This document shows positions 46,715-54,204 of a stretch of DNA of 64,000 bases, one piece after another (position 1 is the stretch's first letter; the number at the start of each line of letters is the position of its first letter). Source of the stretch: an uncultured Pelagibacteraceae bacterium (GTDB lineage Bacteria; Pseudomonadota; Alphaproteobacteria; Pelagibacterales; Pelagibacteraceae). Location: assembly GCA_902629575.1 (NCBI GenBank), contig CACORJ010000001.1:1-64000 (forward strand). Reading direction: 5' to 3'. Position numbers and translations under genes: made by a program. Under the pieces are notes generated by a model. It was not told the origin of the DNA, ran no database searches, and saw only the letters and a list, made by a program, of their open reading frames with translations.

Positions 46715-46893
46715 AAAATATTTGACATTAATACACGATAATAGGGGAATTAAGAACTTATAAGACTTTAAAGTGTGATATAATTATCACATTATAGAGA
46801 AATAAAGTTAAATTATTTCAAAGAAATAGCTAATTTTCAGTAATTCGTTAAAAAAGCATCATTCATATATGAAAATAACAAAGGAGAAATCTT
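46715..46893 (+). promoter_or_regulatory. Regulatory region upstream of the porin
   Basis: The 179-base divergent gap contains an 18-base dyad TGTGATATAATTATCACA (46774-46791, 7-bp arms, 4-base centre) that embeds a perfect TATAAT (46779-46784). It also holds a 12-bp palindrome TTCATATATGAA (46862-46873) and a strong Shine-Dalgarno AAAGGAG about 8 bases before the porin ATG, which is rare in this window. An operator overlapping the -10 is a reasonable reading; the half-site TGTGA recalls CRP/FNR, but the spacing (8 rather than 6) does not fit. Confidence 0.5.
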
Positions 46894-47895
46894 ATGAATA
46901 AATTTAAAAAAGTAGGGATTTCTGCATTAGCTGGTTCACTAGCGGCATTCTCAGCACACGCTGTAGAAATGACTGCATCAGGTAGTGCAAAAGTAACTTA
47001 CTTCAATAACAACTCTGACGAAGTAACTGGTAATCCGTTTGGAATGAATACTTCAATCGCTTTCAGTGGTTCAGGAGAAGTTAACGGTTACGATACTACT
47101 TTAACTATCGTAAACAATGACGCAAACAGCGGTTTATCTTCTGCTTCTTTATCAGTTGATATGGGAGATATGGGTAAAGTAACATTTGACCAAGGTGTTG
47201 GTGTAGGTGGTTTATCAACTATTGATGACAAACTTCCATCAGCTTACGAAGAGTCATGGGATAGTATGGATGCAGCTGCAACTACATCATCTAATGGTTT
47301 AGTTGGTATGGGTAACTCAGGTGTATTCGTTTACTCAAATACTTTCGGAGATTACAACTTTTCTGGTCAATTCGGTAAAGGTCAATCTGTTGCAAACTCT
47401 GATAGTGCTGTAGGTGGTGTAGGTGGACATGGTTCATCTTACGACTTTGCTATAACAACTTCTTCTTTAGCTGATGGTTTAACAGTTGGAGCAGGTTATG
47501 GTAAAATTGCTAACAATAACGGGGACAAAAAAGAGGGAAGTAAAGATACAGATGAGCATATGACTGCTTTCGCTACTTACTCAGTAGGACCAGTTACGTT
47601 AGGTTACCAACAAACACACAGAGAAGATAACACAATTGGTGGAACTCCAGAGTCAGCTACAGGTTATGGTATAGCTGTTAACTTAATGGAAGGTCTATCA
47701 GTATCTTATAACGATAGAGAGATCGAGTTCGCAAAAGCTGGATCAGCTCACGTTACTGAAGATGGTACAGGTGTTGCATTATCTTACACTATGGGATCTG
47801 CTAAAATTGCTATCCAACAAAACGAAGTGGATAACAACGACGGTGGAACTACAAGTGATGAAAGTACAGAGATTGCATTATCTCTTTCTTTCTAA
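46894..47895 (+). CDS. Outer-membrane porin (Gram-negative type)
   Basis: A 333-aa exported beta-barrel. The signal peptide (MNKFKKVGISALAGSLAAFSAHA, cleaved after AHA at residue 23) precedes VEMTASGSAKVTYFNNN. The rest alternates polar and hydrophobic residues with Gly-rich turns and ends in EIALSLSF, with the C-terminal Phe that BAM recognises. It resembles alphaproteobacterial general porins. Codon use is much less A/T-extreme than its neighbours, and together with a strong ribosome-binding site and a perfect terminator this suggests very high expression. The long DNxxx/Asn-Gly loops are probably surface exposed. Confidence 0.92.
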   Translation: MNKFKKVGISALAGSLAAFSAHAVEMTASGSAKVTYFNNNSDEVTGNPFGMNTSIAFSGSGEVNGYDTTLTIVNNDANSGLSSASLSVDMGDMGKVTFDQGVGVGGLSTIDDKLPSAYEESWDSMDAAATTSSNGLVGMGNSGVFVYSNTFGDYNFSGQFGKGQSVANSDSAVGGVGGHGSSYDFAITTSSLADGLTVGAGYGKIANNNGDKKEGSKDTDEHMTAFATYSVGPVTLGYQQTHREDNTIGGTPESATGYGIAVNLMEGLSVSYNDREIEFAKAGSAHVTEDGTGVALSYTMGSAKIAIQQNEVDNNDGGTTSDESTEIALSLSF

Positions 47896-47916
47896 TTTGA
47901 AAGTTTAGATTTTATT

Positions 47917-47949
47917 AAAAGCCCCAGTTTCACTGGGGCTTTTTTTTTA
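47917..47949. terminator. Bidirectional rho-independent terminator
   Basis: GCCCCAGT (47921-47928) pairs perfectly with ACTGGGGC (47932-47939) around a 3-base loop, with flanking AAAA/TTTT extending the stem to 12 bp and a run of nine T on the + strand. It ends the porin message; on the other strand it lies just after the TPR-sulfotransferase stop with a shorter T-run, so it probably serves both genes. Confidence 0.95.
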
Positions 47950-49506
47950 TAACAAGCTAAAAAGTTCTTTTAAATGTTCTTTATATTTTAATGAGCTCTT
48001 AACAGACGATGAATATATTTTGTTTCGTGCTTGTCCAACGCTAGCTGTCTTAATTGGGGTTTTATTTTTTGAAAAATTAAGGCAACTTTCTTCCCACTCT
48101 AATCCACAATAATTCAACATTTTCTTAGTTTCATCTTTTGTATTTTTTATTAAATCCTCATATTTAACATCAAAAAAAGATTCAGAAGAATGATCTTTCC
48201 AGAAATTCATTAACTTTAAGTATAGATTATAATAACTTCCCAATTCTTGCTGAGAATAGCAAAAATTAAGAGTGCCATCAAAAACATTTTTATACAACGA
48301 TAAACAGTTATCTTCAGAGTTTCTTTTGCAATGAATTATTTTTGCATCAGGAAATAGAATTTTTATAAAGCCGATCCAAATAAAATTTAATGGGGCTTTA
48401 TCTGTGATGCATTTTGATGAAATTTCGTAATTATCAATAAATGTGTAATACCTTTTTGAGATTATAGACAATTTATCAGGATTATTAATAATTTCTTTAA
48501 TTTTAGTAAGTGACAAATCTTTATTATCAGTAAATTCTTCATTTATAATTTTTGATAAATAAGGAAGCTCTCCGCATCCGTTTACCTCAGAATGTGCGCT
48601 TACTATTTGTTCAATTAACGTTGTTCCAGATCTAGGCATGCCAACAATAAATATAATTTTCTTGTTTTTAAAATTGGATTTTGAATATTTATTTTTAAAT
48701 ATATCTATAAAAATCTTTTCGATATTCCTAAATTTTTTTTCTTCAAAATTTAAATCAAAATTTATAACCGTTCTTTTTAATTTATTTCCTTTTTCTAAGT
48801 ATTCAACGCTTTTATCAATTTCGCCAATATCCTCATGTGCTTTCGCTAATGCAAATGATAAGTCAATTTTTTGAGATATATCTAAATCGTTCTGAAGATC
48901 TTTTTTAATCATAGAGTTTAAATGGGAGTCATCAATCTTATATTTTTTTGAACGACTAATTAATAAATCTGCTTTTGTAGTATTTGGATTTTCTTTTATT
49001 GCTTTATTTGCATATTCCTCCGATATTTCAAATTTACCAAGTGATTGGTAAGCCATTGCAAGTGAATAATAAATTTCAGGAACTTTCTCATTAATATTTA
49101 AAGCTTTTTCATATAATTTAATAGCTTCTTCAAATTTGTTTAAATCCCTTTTTAAATTTCCATAATTCACATAAGCGTTAAAATAATTTTCTTTTTTTGA
49201 GATTGATAAATTATAAAGCCTCTCAGCTTCTTTAAAATTAAATATATTTTTGTAAACATTTGCCAGGTTGTTAATTATTGCTAAGTCATTTGGGTTAATT
49301 TCGTAACCTTTATTCAAGACTAATTTAGCATCTTCAAACTTACCTAATTGTGTTAAAGCCAGTCCTAATAAATTGTAAAAAATACTATAATTTGGATATA
49401 ATTTTATTGCTTTTTGAGTTTCAGAGATAATCAAGTTATATTTTTTTATAAAAAAAAGATTTTGTATTTCTCTTACTAATAATTTAATTTTTTCTAATTG
49501 ACTCAT
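47947..49506 (-). CDS. TPR-repeat sulfotransferase
   Basis: A 519-aa two-part protein. The N-terminal half (to about 230) is built of tetratricopeptide repeats, with visible units such as YPNYSIFYNLLGLALTQLGK, NYFNAYVNYGNLKRDLNKFE and VPEIYYSLAMAYQSLGKFE. The C-terminal half is a PAPS-dependent sulfotransferase domain with IIFIVGMPRSGTTLIEQIVSAH, CKRNSEDNCLSLYKNVF and FFDVKYEDLIKN. The substrate may be a protein (tyrosine sulfation is known for TPR-sulfotransferases) or a glycan. This is the third sulfotransferase in the window but of a separate subfamily from the other two. Confidence 0.93.
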   Translation of the reverse strand: MSQLEKIKLLVREIQNLFFIKKYNLIISETQKAIKLYPNYSIFYNLLGLALTQLGKFEDAKLVLNKGYEINPNDLAIINNLANVYKNIFNFKEAERLYNLSISKKENYFNAYVNYGNLKRDLNKFEEAIKLYEKALNINEKVPEIYYSLAMAYQSLGKFEISEEYANKAIKENPNTTKADLLISRSKKYKIDDSHLNSMIKKDLQNDLDISQKIDLSFALAKAHEDIGEIDKSVEYLEKGNKLKRTVINFDLNFEEKKFRNIEKIFIDIFKNKYSKSNFKNKKIIFIVGMPRSGTTLIEQIVSAHSEVNGCGELPYLSKIINEEFTDNKDLSLTKIKEIINNPDKLSIISKRYYTFIDNYEISSKCITDKAPLNFIWIGFIKILFPDAKIIHCKRNSEDNCLSLYKNVFDGTLNFCYSQQELGSYYNLYLKLMNFWKDHSSESFFDVKYEDLIKNTKDETKKMLNYCGLEWEESCLNFSKNKTPIKTASVGQARNKIYSSSVKSSLKYKEHLKELFSLL

Positions 49507-49513
49507 TTAAATC

Positions 49514-50056
49514 CTAATTATAAATTTTATAATAAGTAATGGCTGCGTAACCATTAATATTTAAAAGTTTTAACATGGCTTTATTTTGCCTATTAATTCC
49601 TCCAAGAGCTATAAATTTATTATTAAAGTCTTTACATATTAAATTAAATTTTACTATACCAAGAGGGGTCTTTTTTTTTGCATTTTCAAATAGAGGACTT
49701 ATAAAAATCATATCAATATTTTGATTTTTTTTTATTAGCACTTCTTCTATACAATGAGCTGAACCAATAATACTAAATTTTCTTTTAATCCCTAAATCGT
49801 ATTTAATAGGTAATTTGTTAAATGATGGAATATAGACCCCATCAAAATCTAATGCTTTAGCTTTTTTTACATCATTAGCTAAGTAAATTTTTCTTCTATT
49901 TTTTTTACAGAAATTAACAAAATTTATTAACTCTTTGTTTATAAATTTTTTTTCATAGTTTCTTAATATAAAATTAACTTTTTTATTAAACTTGATGATA
50001 TTTTCTTGATTAAGATTATCAATATAAGTAAAAAAATTGTATTTATCGAAATGCAT
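49514..50056 (-). CDS. Thiamine-phosphate synthase-like (ThiE/TenI fold) protein
   Basis: A short 180-aa TIM-barrel-type protein. RKIYLANDVKKAKALDFDGVYIPS, IGSAHCIEEV, DMIFISPLFENAKKKTPLG and FIALGGINRQN follow the order of ThiE motifs (the pyrimidine-phosphate and pyrophosphate sites). The canonical T-K-P-G loop is altered to AKKKTPLG, and the N-terminal strand is poorly conserved. It may be a functional ThiE joining HMP-PP and HET-P, or a TenI-like relative. Its ATG abuts the yggS ATG head-to-head (ATGCAT). Confidence 0.7.
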   Translation of the reverse strand: MHFDKYNFFTYIDNLNQENIIKFNKKVNFILRNYEKKFINKELINFVNFCKKNRRKIYLANDVKKAKALDFDGVYIPSFNKLPIKYDLGIKRKFSIIGSAHCIEEVLIKKNQNIDMIFISPLFENAKKKTPLGIVKFNLICKDFNNKFIALGGINRQNKAMLKLLNINGYAAITYYKIYN

Positions 50057-50695
50057 GATTCAGTAAAAAATTTAACTTATATAGAGACCAAAATCAAAGA
50101 TGTTGTTAAAGATAAACCAATAATTATCGCGGTGAGCAAAACATTTGGTCCAAAAGCCATAGAACCTCTTTTGAATTATGGTCATAAACATTTTGGTGAG
50201 AATAAAGTGCAAGAGTGTACAAATAAATGGCCAGAGCTTAAAAATAAATACAATAATATCAATCTTCATATGATAGGAAAATTACAAACAAATAAAGTAA
50301 GGGATTGTGTCAAGTATTTTGATTTCATTCACTCTGTTGATAGTAAAAAACTTGCAAAAAAAATTTGTGATGAACAAAAAAAAATCAATAAAAATTTAAA
50401 AATGTTTATTCAAATCAATATAGGTGGGGAAGAACAAAAATCAGGAGTTTCAAAAAATGAACTGGGTGAGTTAGTTGTATATTGTAAAGAATTAAATTTA
50501 AATGTTCTAGGGTTGATGTGTATTCCACCTATGGATATTAATCCATCTAAATATTTTAATGAAACAAAAGAACTAAATAAAAAATTTAATTTTAAAGAAC
50601 TAAGTATGGGCATGTCATCTGATTACTTAACAGCTTGTAACTATTCATCAACATATTTAAGGATTGGTTCAAATATTTTTGGAAAAAGAAATTAA
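50051..50695 (+). CDS. yggS: YggS-family PLP homeostasis protein
   Basis: A 214-aa pyridoxal-phosphate-binding protein of the YggS/PLPBP family, which buffers free PLP. The PLP lysine lies in IIIAVSKTFGPKAIEPLLNYG, and NYGHKHFGENKVQE and HMIGKLQTNKV follow. GLMCIPPMDINP and LSMGMSSDYLTACNYSSTYLRIGSNIFGKR end the protein. The track starts at a TTG (50006); I choose the ATG at 50051 (MHDSVKNLTYIE), which aligns with family N-termini and removes a 51-base overlap with the divergent gene. Confidence 0.94.
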   Translation: MHDSVKNLTYIETKIKDVVKDKPIIIAVSKTFGPKAIEPLLNYGHKHFGENKVQECTNKWPELKNKYNNINLHMIGKLQTNKVRDCVKYFDFIHSVDSKKLAKKICDEQKKINKNLKMFIQINIGGEEQKSGVSKNELGELVVYCKELNLNVLGLMCIPPMDINPSKYFNETKELNKKFNFKELSMGMSSDYLTACNYSSTYLRIGSNIFGKRN

Positions 50696-51183
50696 ATAAT
50701 TTTGATCTTCGTTTTTTTATTAATTAATTTTAATAAGATTAGCATATCCTCTTTTTTTATTGCTATACATCCAAGAGTTTTTTTATAATTTTTTGTTAAA
50801 TGTAAAAAAATTGCACTACCTTTGTTTTTTTTTATATTACTTGTATTATAACATATTGGAATAATAATGTCGTAATTTTCACTTTTTCGATATAATTTTT
50901 CATGACGGACATTTTTTTTTATTACAAAAAGTTTGTTATAAAAATTACTATAAATATCATTACACCATCCCATATTTTTTTTAATTTTTATTTTTTTAAG
51001 TTTTGTATTGAATTTAGGTAATCTGTCATTTCTGTAATAAACTGGCCCTAATTTATAAATTCCTCTAGGAGTTTTTTTATCACCTTCTCTTTTTTTTTTA
51101 GAAATACCCTTCTTTCCCACACAACATTTGAATTTAAATTCGTCGTAGAAAAGTGTATCTTTATTTTTAACTAAAATTTGCAT
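50692..51183 (-). CDS. L,D-transpeptidase-like (YkuD) protein
   Basis: A 163-aa YkuD-domain protein. EGDKKTPRGIYKLGPVYYR is the conserved strand-turn after the N-terminal part, and GSAIFLHLTKNYKKTLGCIAI holds the catalytic His and Cys (H...T-x-GC). No signal peptide is visible, so export is uncertain. The family includes peptidoglycan cross-linking enzymes, but this short alphaproteobacterial branch is uncharacterised. The track's TTG start at 51198 overlaps the divergent regulator; the ATG at 51183 (MQILVKNKD) is preferred. Overlaps the yggS stop by four bases. Confidence 0.85.
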   Translation of the reverse strand: MQILVKNKDTLFYDEFKFKCCVGKKGISKKKREGDKKTPRGIYKLGPVYYRNDRLPKFNTKLKKIKIKKNMGWCNDIYSNFYNKLFVIKKNVRHEKLYRKSENYDIIIPICYNTSNIKKNKGSAIFLHLTKNYKKTLGCIAIKKEDMLILLKLINKKTKIKII

Positions 51184-51188
51184 ATTAC

Positions 51189-51749
51189 ATGAATTCAAAA
51201 ATTTTATTTATTTACAAGTTTAATAAATTATTCGAAATATTAAATGAAATAAGAGAAAATTTCAATTTTGAGCTTAAGTCCATAAATGAAAACGATTTTA
51301 AAAAATTAAATTTTGATGAATTACAAAATTATTTAATTGTTAGTACTGATATATGTAACGATAATAAAAATCGTCTTAAATTAGATAAAACTCCTTTGAA
51401 ATTGTCAGATTTAATAGAAAAGATAAATCTTAATTTTCTGAGGAATCATTTTAATAATCAGTCAGAATTAAAAATCGGAAAGTATATTTTAGATTTGAAT
51501 TCAAGAAAAATTTATTTTAAGAATAATAGCCTTAACTTAACAGAGAAGGAAAGTGATTTAATATTATTTATAAGCTCCAACAAAAAAGCAAGTTTAAAAG
51601 AATTACAAAGACAAGTATGGGGTTATTCAAAAAATTTAGAGACCCACACAGTAGAAACACATATTTATAGATTGAGAAAGAAAATACTTAAAAATTTTAA
51701 AGACGATAACTTCATTAGGCACAATAAACAAGGATATTTTTTAAATTGA
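51189..51749 (+). CDS. Winged-helix response-regulator-like protein with degenerate receiver
   Basis: 186 aa. The C-terminal part (about 92-186) is an OmpR/PhoB-type winged helix: LTEKESDLILFISSNKKASLKELQRQVWG then ETHTVETHIYRLRKKI, the recognition-helix signature. The N-terminal 75 residues resemble a shrunken receiver (KILFIYKFNKLFEILNEI, YLIVSTDI) but lack the phospho-accepting Asp and the conserved Lys/Thr. DNA binding is likely; phosphorylation control is not. It is divergent from the L,D-transpeptidase-like gene with a 5-base gap and coupled to the arfA-like ORF by a TTGA overlap. Confidence 0.85.
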   Translation: MNSKILFIYKFNKLFEILNEIRENFNFELKSINENDFKKLNFDELQNYLIVSTDICNDNKNRLKLDKTPLKLSDLIEKINLNFLRNHFNNQSELKIGKYILDLNSRKIYFKNNSLNLTEKESDLILFISSNKKASLKELQRQVWGYSKNLETHTVETHIYRLRKKILKNFKDDNFIRHNKQGYFLN

Positions 51750-51856
51750 AAAAAAACCCAATTGCAAAAAAGTTATTTAGTAAAAGATTTAAGCCACGAT
51801 TAATAAAACCTAAAAAAGGTAAGGGAAGTTTTAAAAGAAAAAAAATTAAATTCTAG
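51746..51856 (+). CDS. arfA: ArfA-like ribosome-rescue mini-protein (36 aa, TTG start)
   Basis: A small ORF missed by the track. TTG at 51746 overlaps the previous gene's TGA (TTGA), with AGGA about 12 bases upstream. The product starts (fM)KKNPIAKKLFSKRFKPRL and ends IKPKKGKGSFKRKKIKF. The NP(I/L)A..L.....F+.R. plus KKGKGS(Y/F).RK pattern matches the core of the alternative ribosome-rescue factor ArfA, whose basic tail enters the empty mRNA channel and recruits RF2. No in-frame ATG exists. Its 3' end overlaps the convergent kinase gene by 11 bases. Assignment is from motif memory; a diverged basic peptide of other function cannot be excluded. Confidence 0.6.
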   Translation: MKKNPIAKKLFSKRFKPRLIKPKKGKGSFKRKKIKF

Positions 51857-52772
51857 CACCTATCTTTTGAATAATTCTTGATGATAATTCTGTTCCTTTA
51901 GTCAAACTCTCTTTCATGGACAATTTATTGATGAAACCATGTAAATATCCAGCTGCAAAAAGATCACCAGCACCTGTTAAATCTTTTATTTTTAAATTTT
52001 TTTTTGCATCACATTCTATAATTTCATTTTTATGAATAGCTATAGCTCCTTTCTCGCCTCTTGTTATAACCACATTCTTTTTAATTTCTTTAGAAAATTG
52101 AATTACTTCATCAAATGTTTTCGCTTCAATAAGGGAGGTAATTTCTTGTTCATTCGCAAAAATGATGTCTAATTTATTTTTAACCAATTCTAAAAAATGT
52201 GATTTATGTCTTTCTACACAAAATAAATCTGACAATGACATTGCTGTCATTTTTGAGTTTTCTATAGCTTTGTAAAAAGCTTTCTTTGGCTCTCCTTCAT
52301 CCCACAAATAACCCTCTAGAAATATCATATCCGAATTTTTGATATTCATTTCATCAACATCATTATCACTAATTTTACCTGCGGTGCCTAAGAAAGTGCA
52401 CATCGTTCTCTCTGAATCGGGTGTTATTAATATTAGACATGATCCAGTGGGAATTTGCTCAGTCTTTTTTTTGTAGAGATATTCAACGTTTTCTTTTCTA
52501 AGTCCATCTTCATATTTTTGCCCAAGATCATCATCGCTAACTTTTCCAATAAAACCAACCTTATTTTCTAGTTGAGACAATCCAACAATAGAATTAGCAA
52601 CAGAACCGCCAGATATCGTTTCTTCAATTTTTAATGAGGAAATAAGTTTTTTAAATTCTGACTCATCTATTAATTTCATAGTGCTTTTTGTAAGACTATG
52701 ATTTTCAAGAAATTCATCTGATACTCTACAAAGTACATCTACTATAGCATTTCCGATACCTAAAATTTTCAT
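51846..52772 (-). CDS. PfkB-family kinase, adenosine-kinase type
   Basis: A 308-aa ribokinase-fold sugar/nucleoside kinase. It begins MKILGIGNAIVDVLCRVSDEFL, contains the nucleoside-kinase block ETISGGSVANSIVGLSQLENKVGFIGKVSDDDLG and CTFLGTAGKIS, and has the catalytic DLTGAGDLFAAGYLHG with the base Asp. The layout is that of alphaproteobacterial adenosine-kinase-like proteins, which salvage adenosine or guanosine. Specificity is inferred. It is the last gene of a tight run (dapB, nth, kinase) with a one-base overlap to nth. Confidence 0.9.
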   Translation of the reverse strand: MKILGIGNAIVDVLCRVSDEFLENHSLTKSTMKLIDESEFKKLISSLKIEETISGGSVANSIVGLSQLENKVGFIGKVSDDDLGQKYEDGLRKENVEYLYKKKTEQIPTGSCLILITPDSERTMCTFLGTAGKISDNDVDEMNIKNSDMIFLEGYLWDEGEPKKAFYKAIENSKMTAMSLSDLFCVERHKSHFLELVKNKLDIIFANEQEITSLIEAKTFDEVIQFSKEIKKNVVITRGEKGAIAIHKNEIIECDAKKNLKIKDLTGAGDLFAAGYLHGFINKLSMKESLTKGTELSSRIIQKIGARI

Positions 52773-53425
52773 TATGGTTTTTTTGTTATAAATGGTTTTT
52801 TTCTATTAGGATAACAAGTAGTACAAATTTTACAAGTTAATCCGTAACAGCTACGAGCTTTACAATACTCTCTTCCATAATAAATTATTTGAAGATGAAG
52901 TTTATTCCAATTTTTTTTTGGAAATAATCTTTTTAAATCTTTTTCTGTCTGAATAACATTTTTTCCATTTGTTAGACCCCACCTTTGTGCAAGTCTATGA
53001 ATATGAGTATCAACCGGAAATGCTGGGTTACCAAATCCTTGGGACATGACAACGCTTGCTGTTTTGTGACCAACACCTGGTAAAATTTCTAATTCTTCAT
53101 AGGTTTTTGGAACTTTGCCATTATGCTTTTCAATTAAAATTTTGGATAGGTTATAAATACTTTTCGCTTTAATTCTAAAAATACCAATTTTTTTTATTAA
53201 ACCTTCAATTTTCTTTCTACCCAATTTTTTAAAATGTTCTGGTTTATAGTATTTATTGTAAATATTTCTTGTAACATTATTTACATTTACATCGGTGCAT
53301 TGTGCAGAAAGAAGTACTGATATTAATAAAGTAAAAACATTTCTGCTCTTTAAAGGAACACGGATATTTGGATAAGTTTTATTAAGAATTTTTAATACTC
53401 TTTTTGCTCTATTAACTTCATTCAT
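52772..53425 (-). CDS. nth: Endonuclease III (base-excision DNA glycosylase)
   Basis: Removes oxidised pyrimidines and nicks the abasic site. The 217-aa protein shows the helix-hairpin-helix LEILPGVGHKTASVVMSQGFG with the catalytic Lys, the downstream catalytic Asp in FPVDTHIHRLAQRWG, and the four-Cys iron-sulfur cluster loop CKARSCYGLTCKICTTCYP. All functional residues are present. It shares one base at each junction, with dapB upstream and the kinase downstream. Confidence 0.98.
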   Translation of the reverse strand: MNEVNRAKRVLKILNKTYPNIRVPLKSRNVFTLLISVLLSAQCTDVNVNNVTRNIYNKYYKPEHFKKLGRKKIEGLIKKIGIFRIKAKSIYNLSKILIEKHNGKVPKTYEELEILPGVGHKTASVVMSQGFGNPAFPVDTHIHRLAQRWGLTNGKNVIQTEKDLKRLFPKKNWNKLHLQIIYYGREYCKARSCYGLTCKICTTCYPNRKKPFITKKP

Positions 53426-54201
53426 TATTTGAAATTCATCAAATCTCTCATTGAATAAAGACCAGATTTTTTATTAATTATCCATTTTGCTGCAGAAAAT
53501 GCTCCCTCAGAATATAAAGCTCTATCAAAAGATTCGTGATTTAACTTAATTATTTCTTTTCCGTTTGAAAATCTAACTTCGTGTTCACCAATTATTTGGC
53601 CTTTTCTAATCGAGTTAAAATTTATTTTTTCCCCATATGGAAAAGATTTTTTATTGAGATACTTTTTACCAAGTAACTTATAAAAATTTTTATTTTTTCC
53701 ATTTGATATCCCTTTTCCCAACATTAAAGCGGTACCTGAAGGATAATCTTTTTTATATTTATGGTGTGTCTCAGAAATTTTACTTAAATATTTATTTCCT
53801 AAGGATCTGGAGGTAATTTCAGTCAAGTACATTAATAAATTTATACCTAAACTCATATTTCCAGCTTTTAGAATAGGTATTTTTTTTGCGAATAACTTAA
53901 TTAAATTTTCTTCTTTTTTACTGAACCCAGTAGTTCCTATAACAACTTTTTTTTTAAGTTTTGAAGCTATTTTTAATACTTCGAAAGTACATTTAGGGAC
54001 TGTAAAATCAATTATAACATCTACATTTTTAAAAGCTTTTTCAGAATTGAATTGCGGTTTAATACCATAAATTTTTTTTGAGATAGGCACACTTTCTGTA
54101 AGACTATGTAACTTAAAATTTTTGTCCTTTTTACATGATTTAATTAGTTGCTGACCCATTCTGCCCATGCAACCTGTTATACTTAGGTTAATTTTTTTCA
54201 T
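53425..54201 (-). CDS. dapB: 4-hydroxy-tetrahydrodipicolinate reductase
   Basis: NAD(P)H-dependent step of lysine and diaminopimelate synthesis. The N-terminal Rossmann motif is SITGCMGRMGQQLI. VIGTTGFSKKEE and LKAGNMSLGINLL lead to the active-site signature ETHHKYKKDYPSGTALMLG, and the C-terminus has FDRALYSEGAFSAAKWI. 258 aa, normal. It lies three bases after the unknown Rossmann protein and overlaps nth by one base. Confidence 0.98.
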   Translation of the reverse strand: MKKINLSITGCMGRMGQQLIKSCKKDKNFKLHSLTESVPISKKIYGIKPQFNSEKAFKNVDVIIDFTVPKCTFEVLKIASKLKKKVVIGTTGFSKKEENLIKLFAKKIPILKAGNMSLGINLLMYLTEITSRSLGNKYLSKISETHHKYKKDYPSGTALMLGKGISNGKNKNFYKLLGKKYLNKKSFPYGEKINFNSIRKGQIIGEHEVRFSNGKEIIKLNHESFDRALYSEGAFSAAKWIINKKSGLYSMRDLMNFK

Positions 54202-54204
54202 TAT

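Noticed and set aside
46774-46791. CRP/FNR site upstream of the porin
   Set aside because: TGTGA...TCACA half-sites are present but the spacer is 8 rather than 6 bases; kept only as an unknown dyad.
50006-50050. Upstream start of yggS in the track
   Set aside because: TTG start that would overlap the divergent ThiE-like gene by 51 bases; the ATG at 50051 fits the family N-terminus.
51184-51198. Upstream start of the L,D-transpeptidase-like gene
   Set aside because: TTG start overlapping the divergent regulator; the ATG at 51183 removes the overlap.
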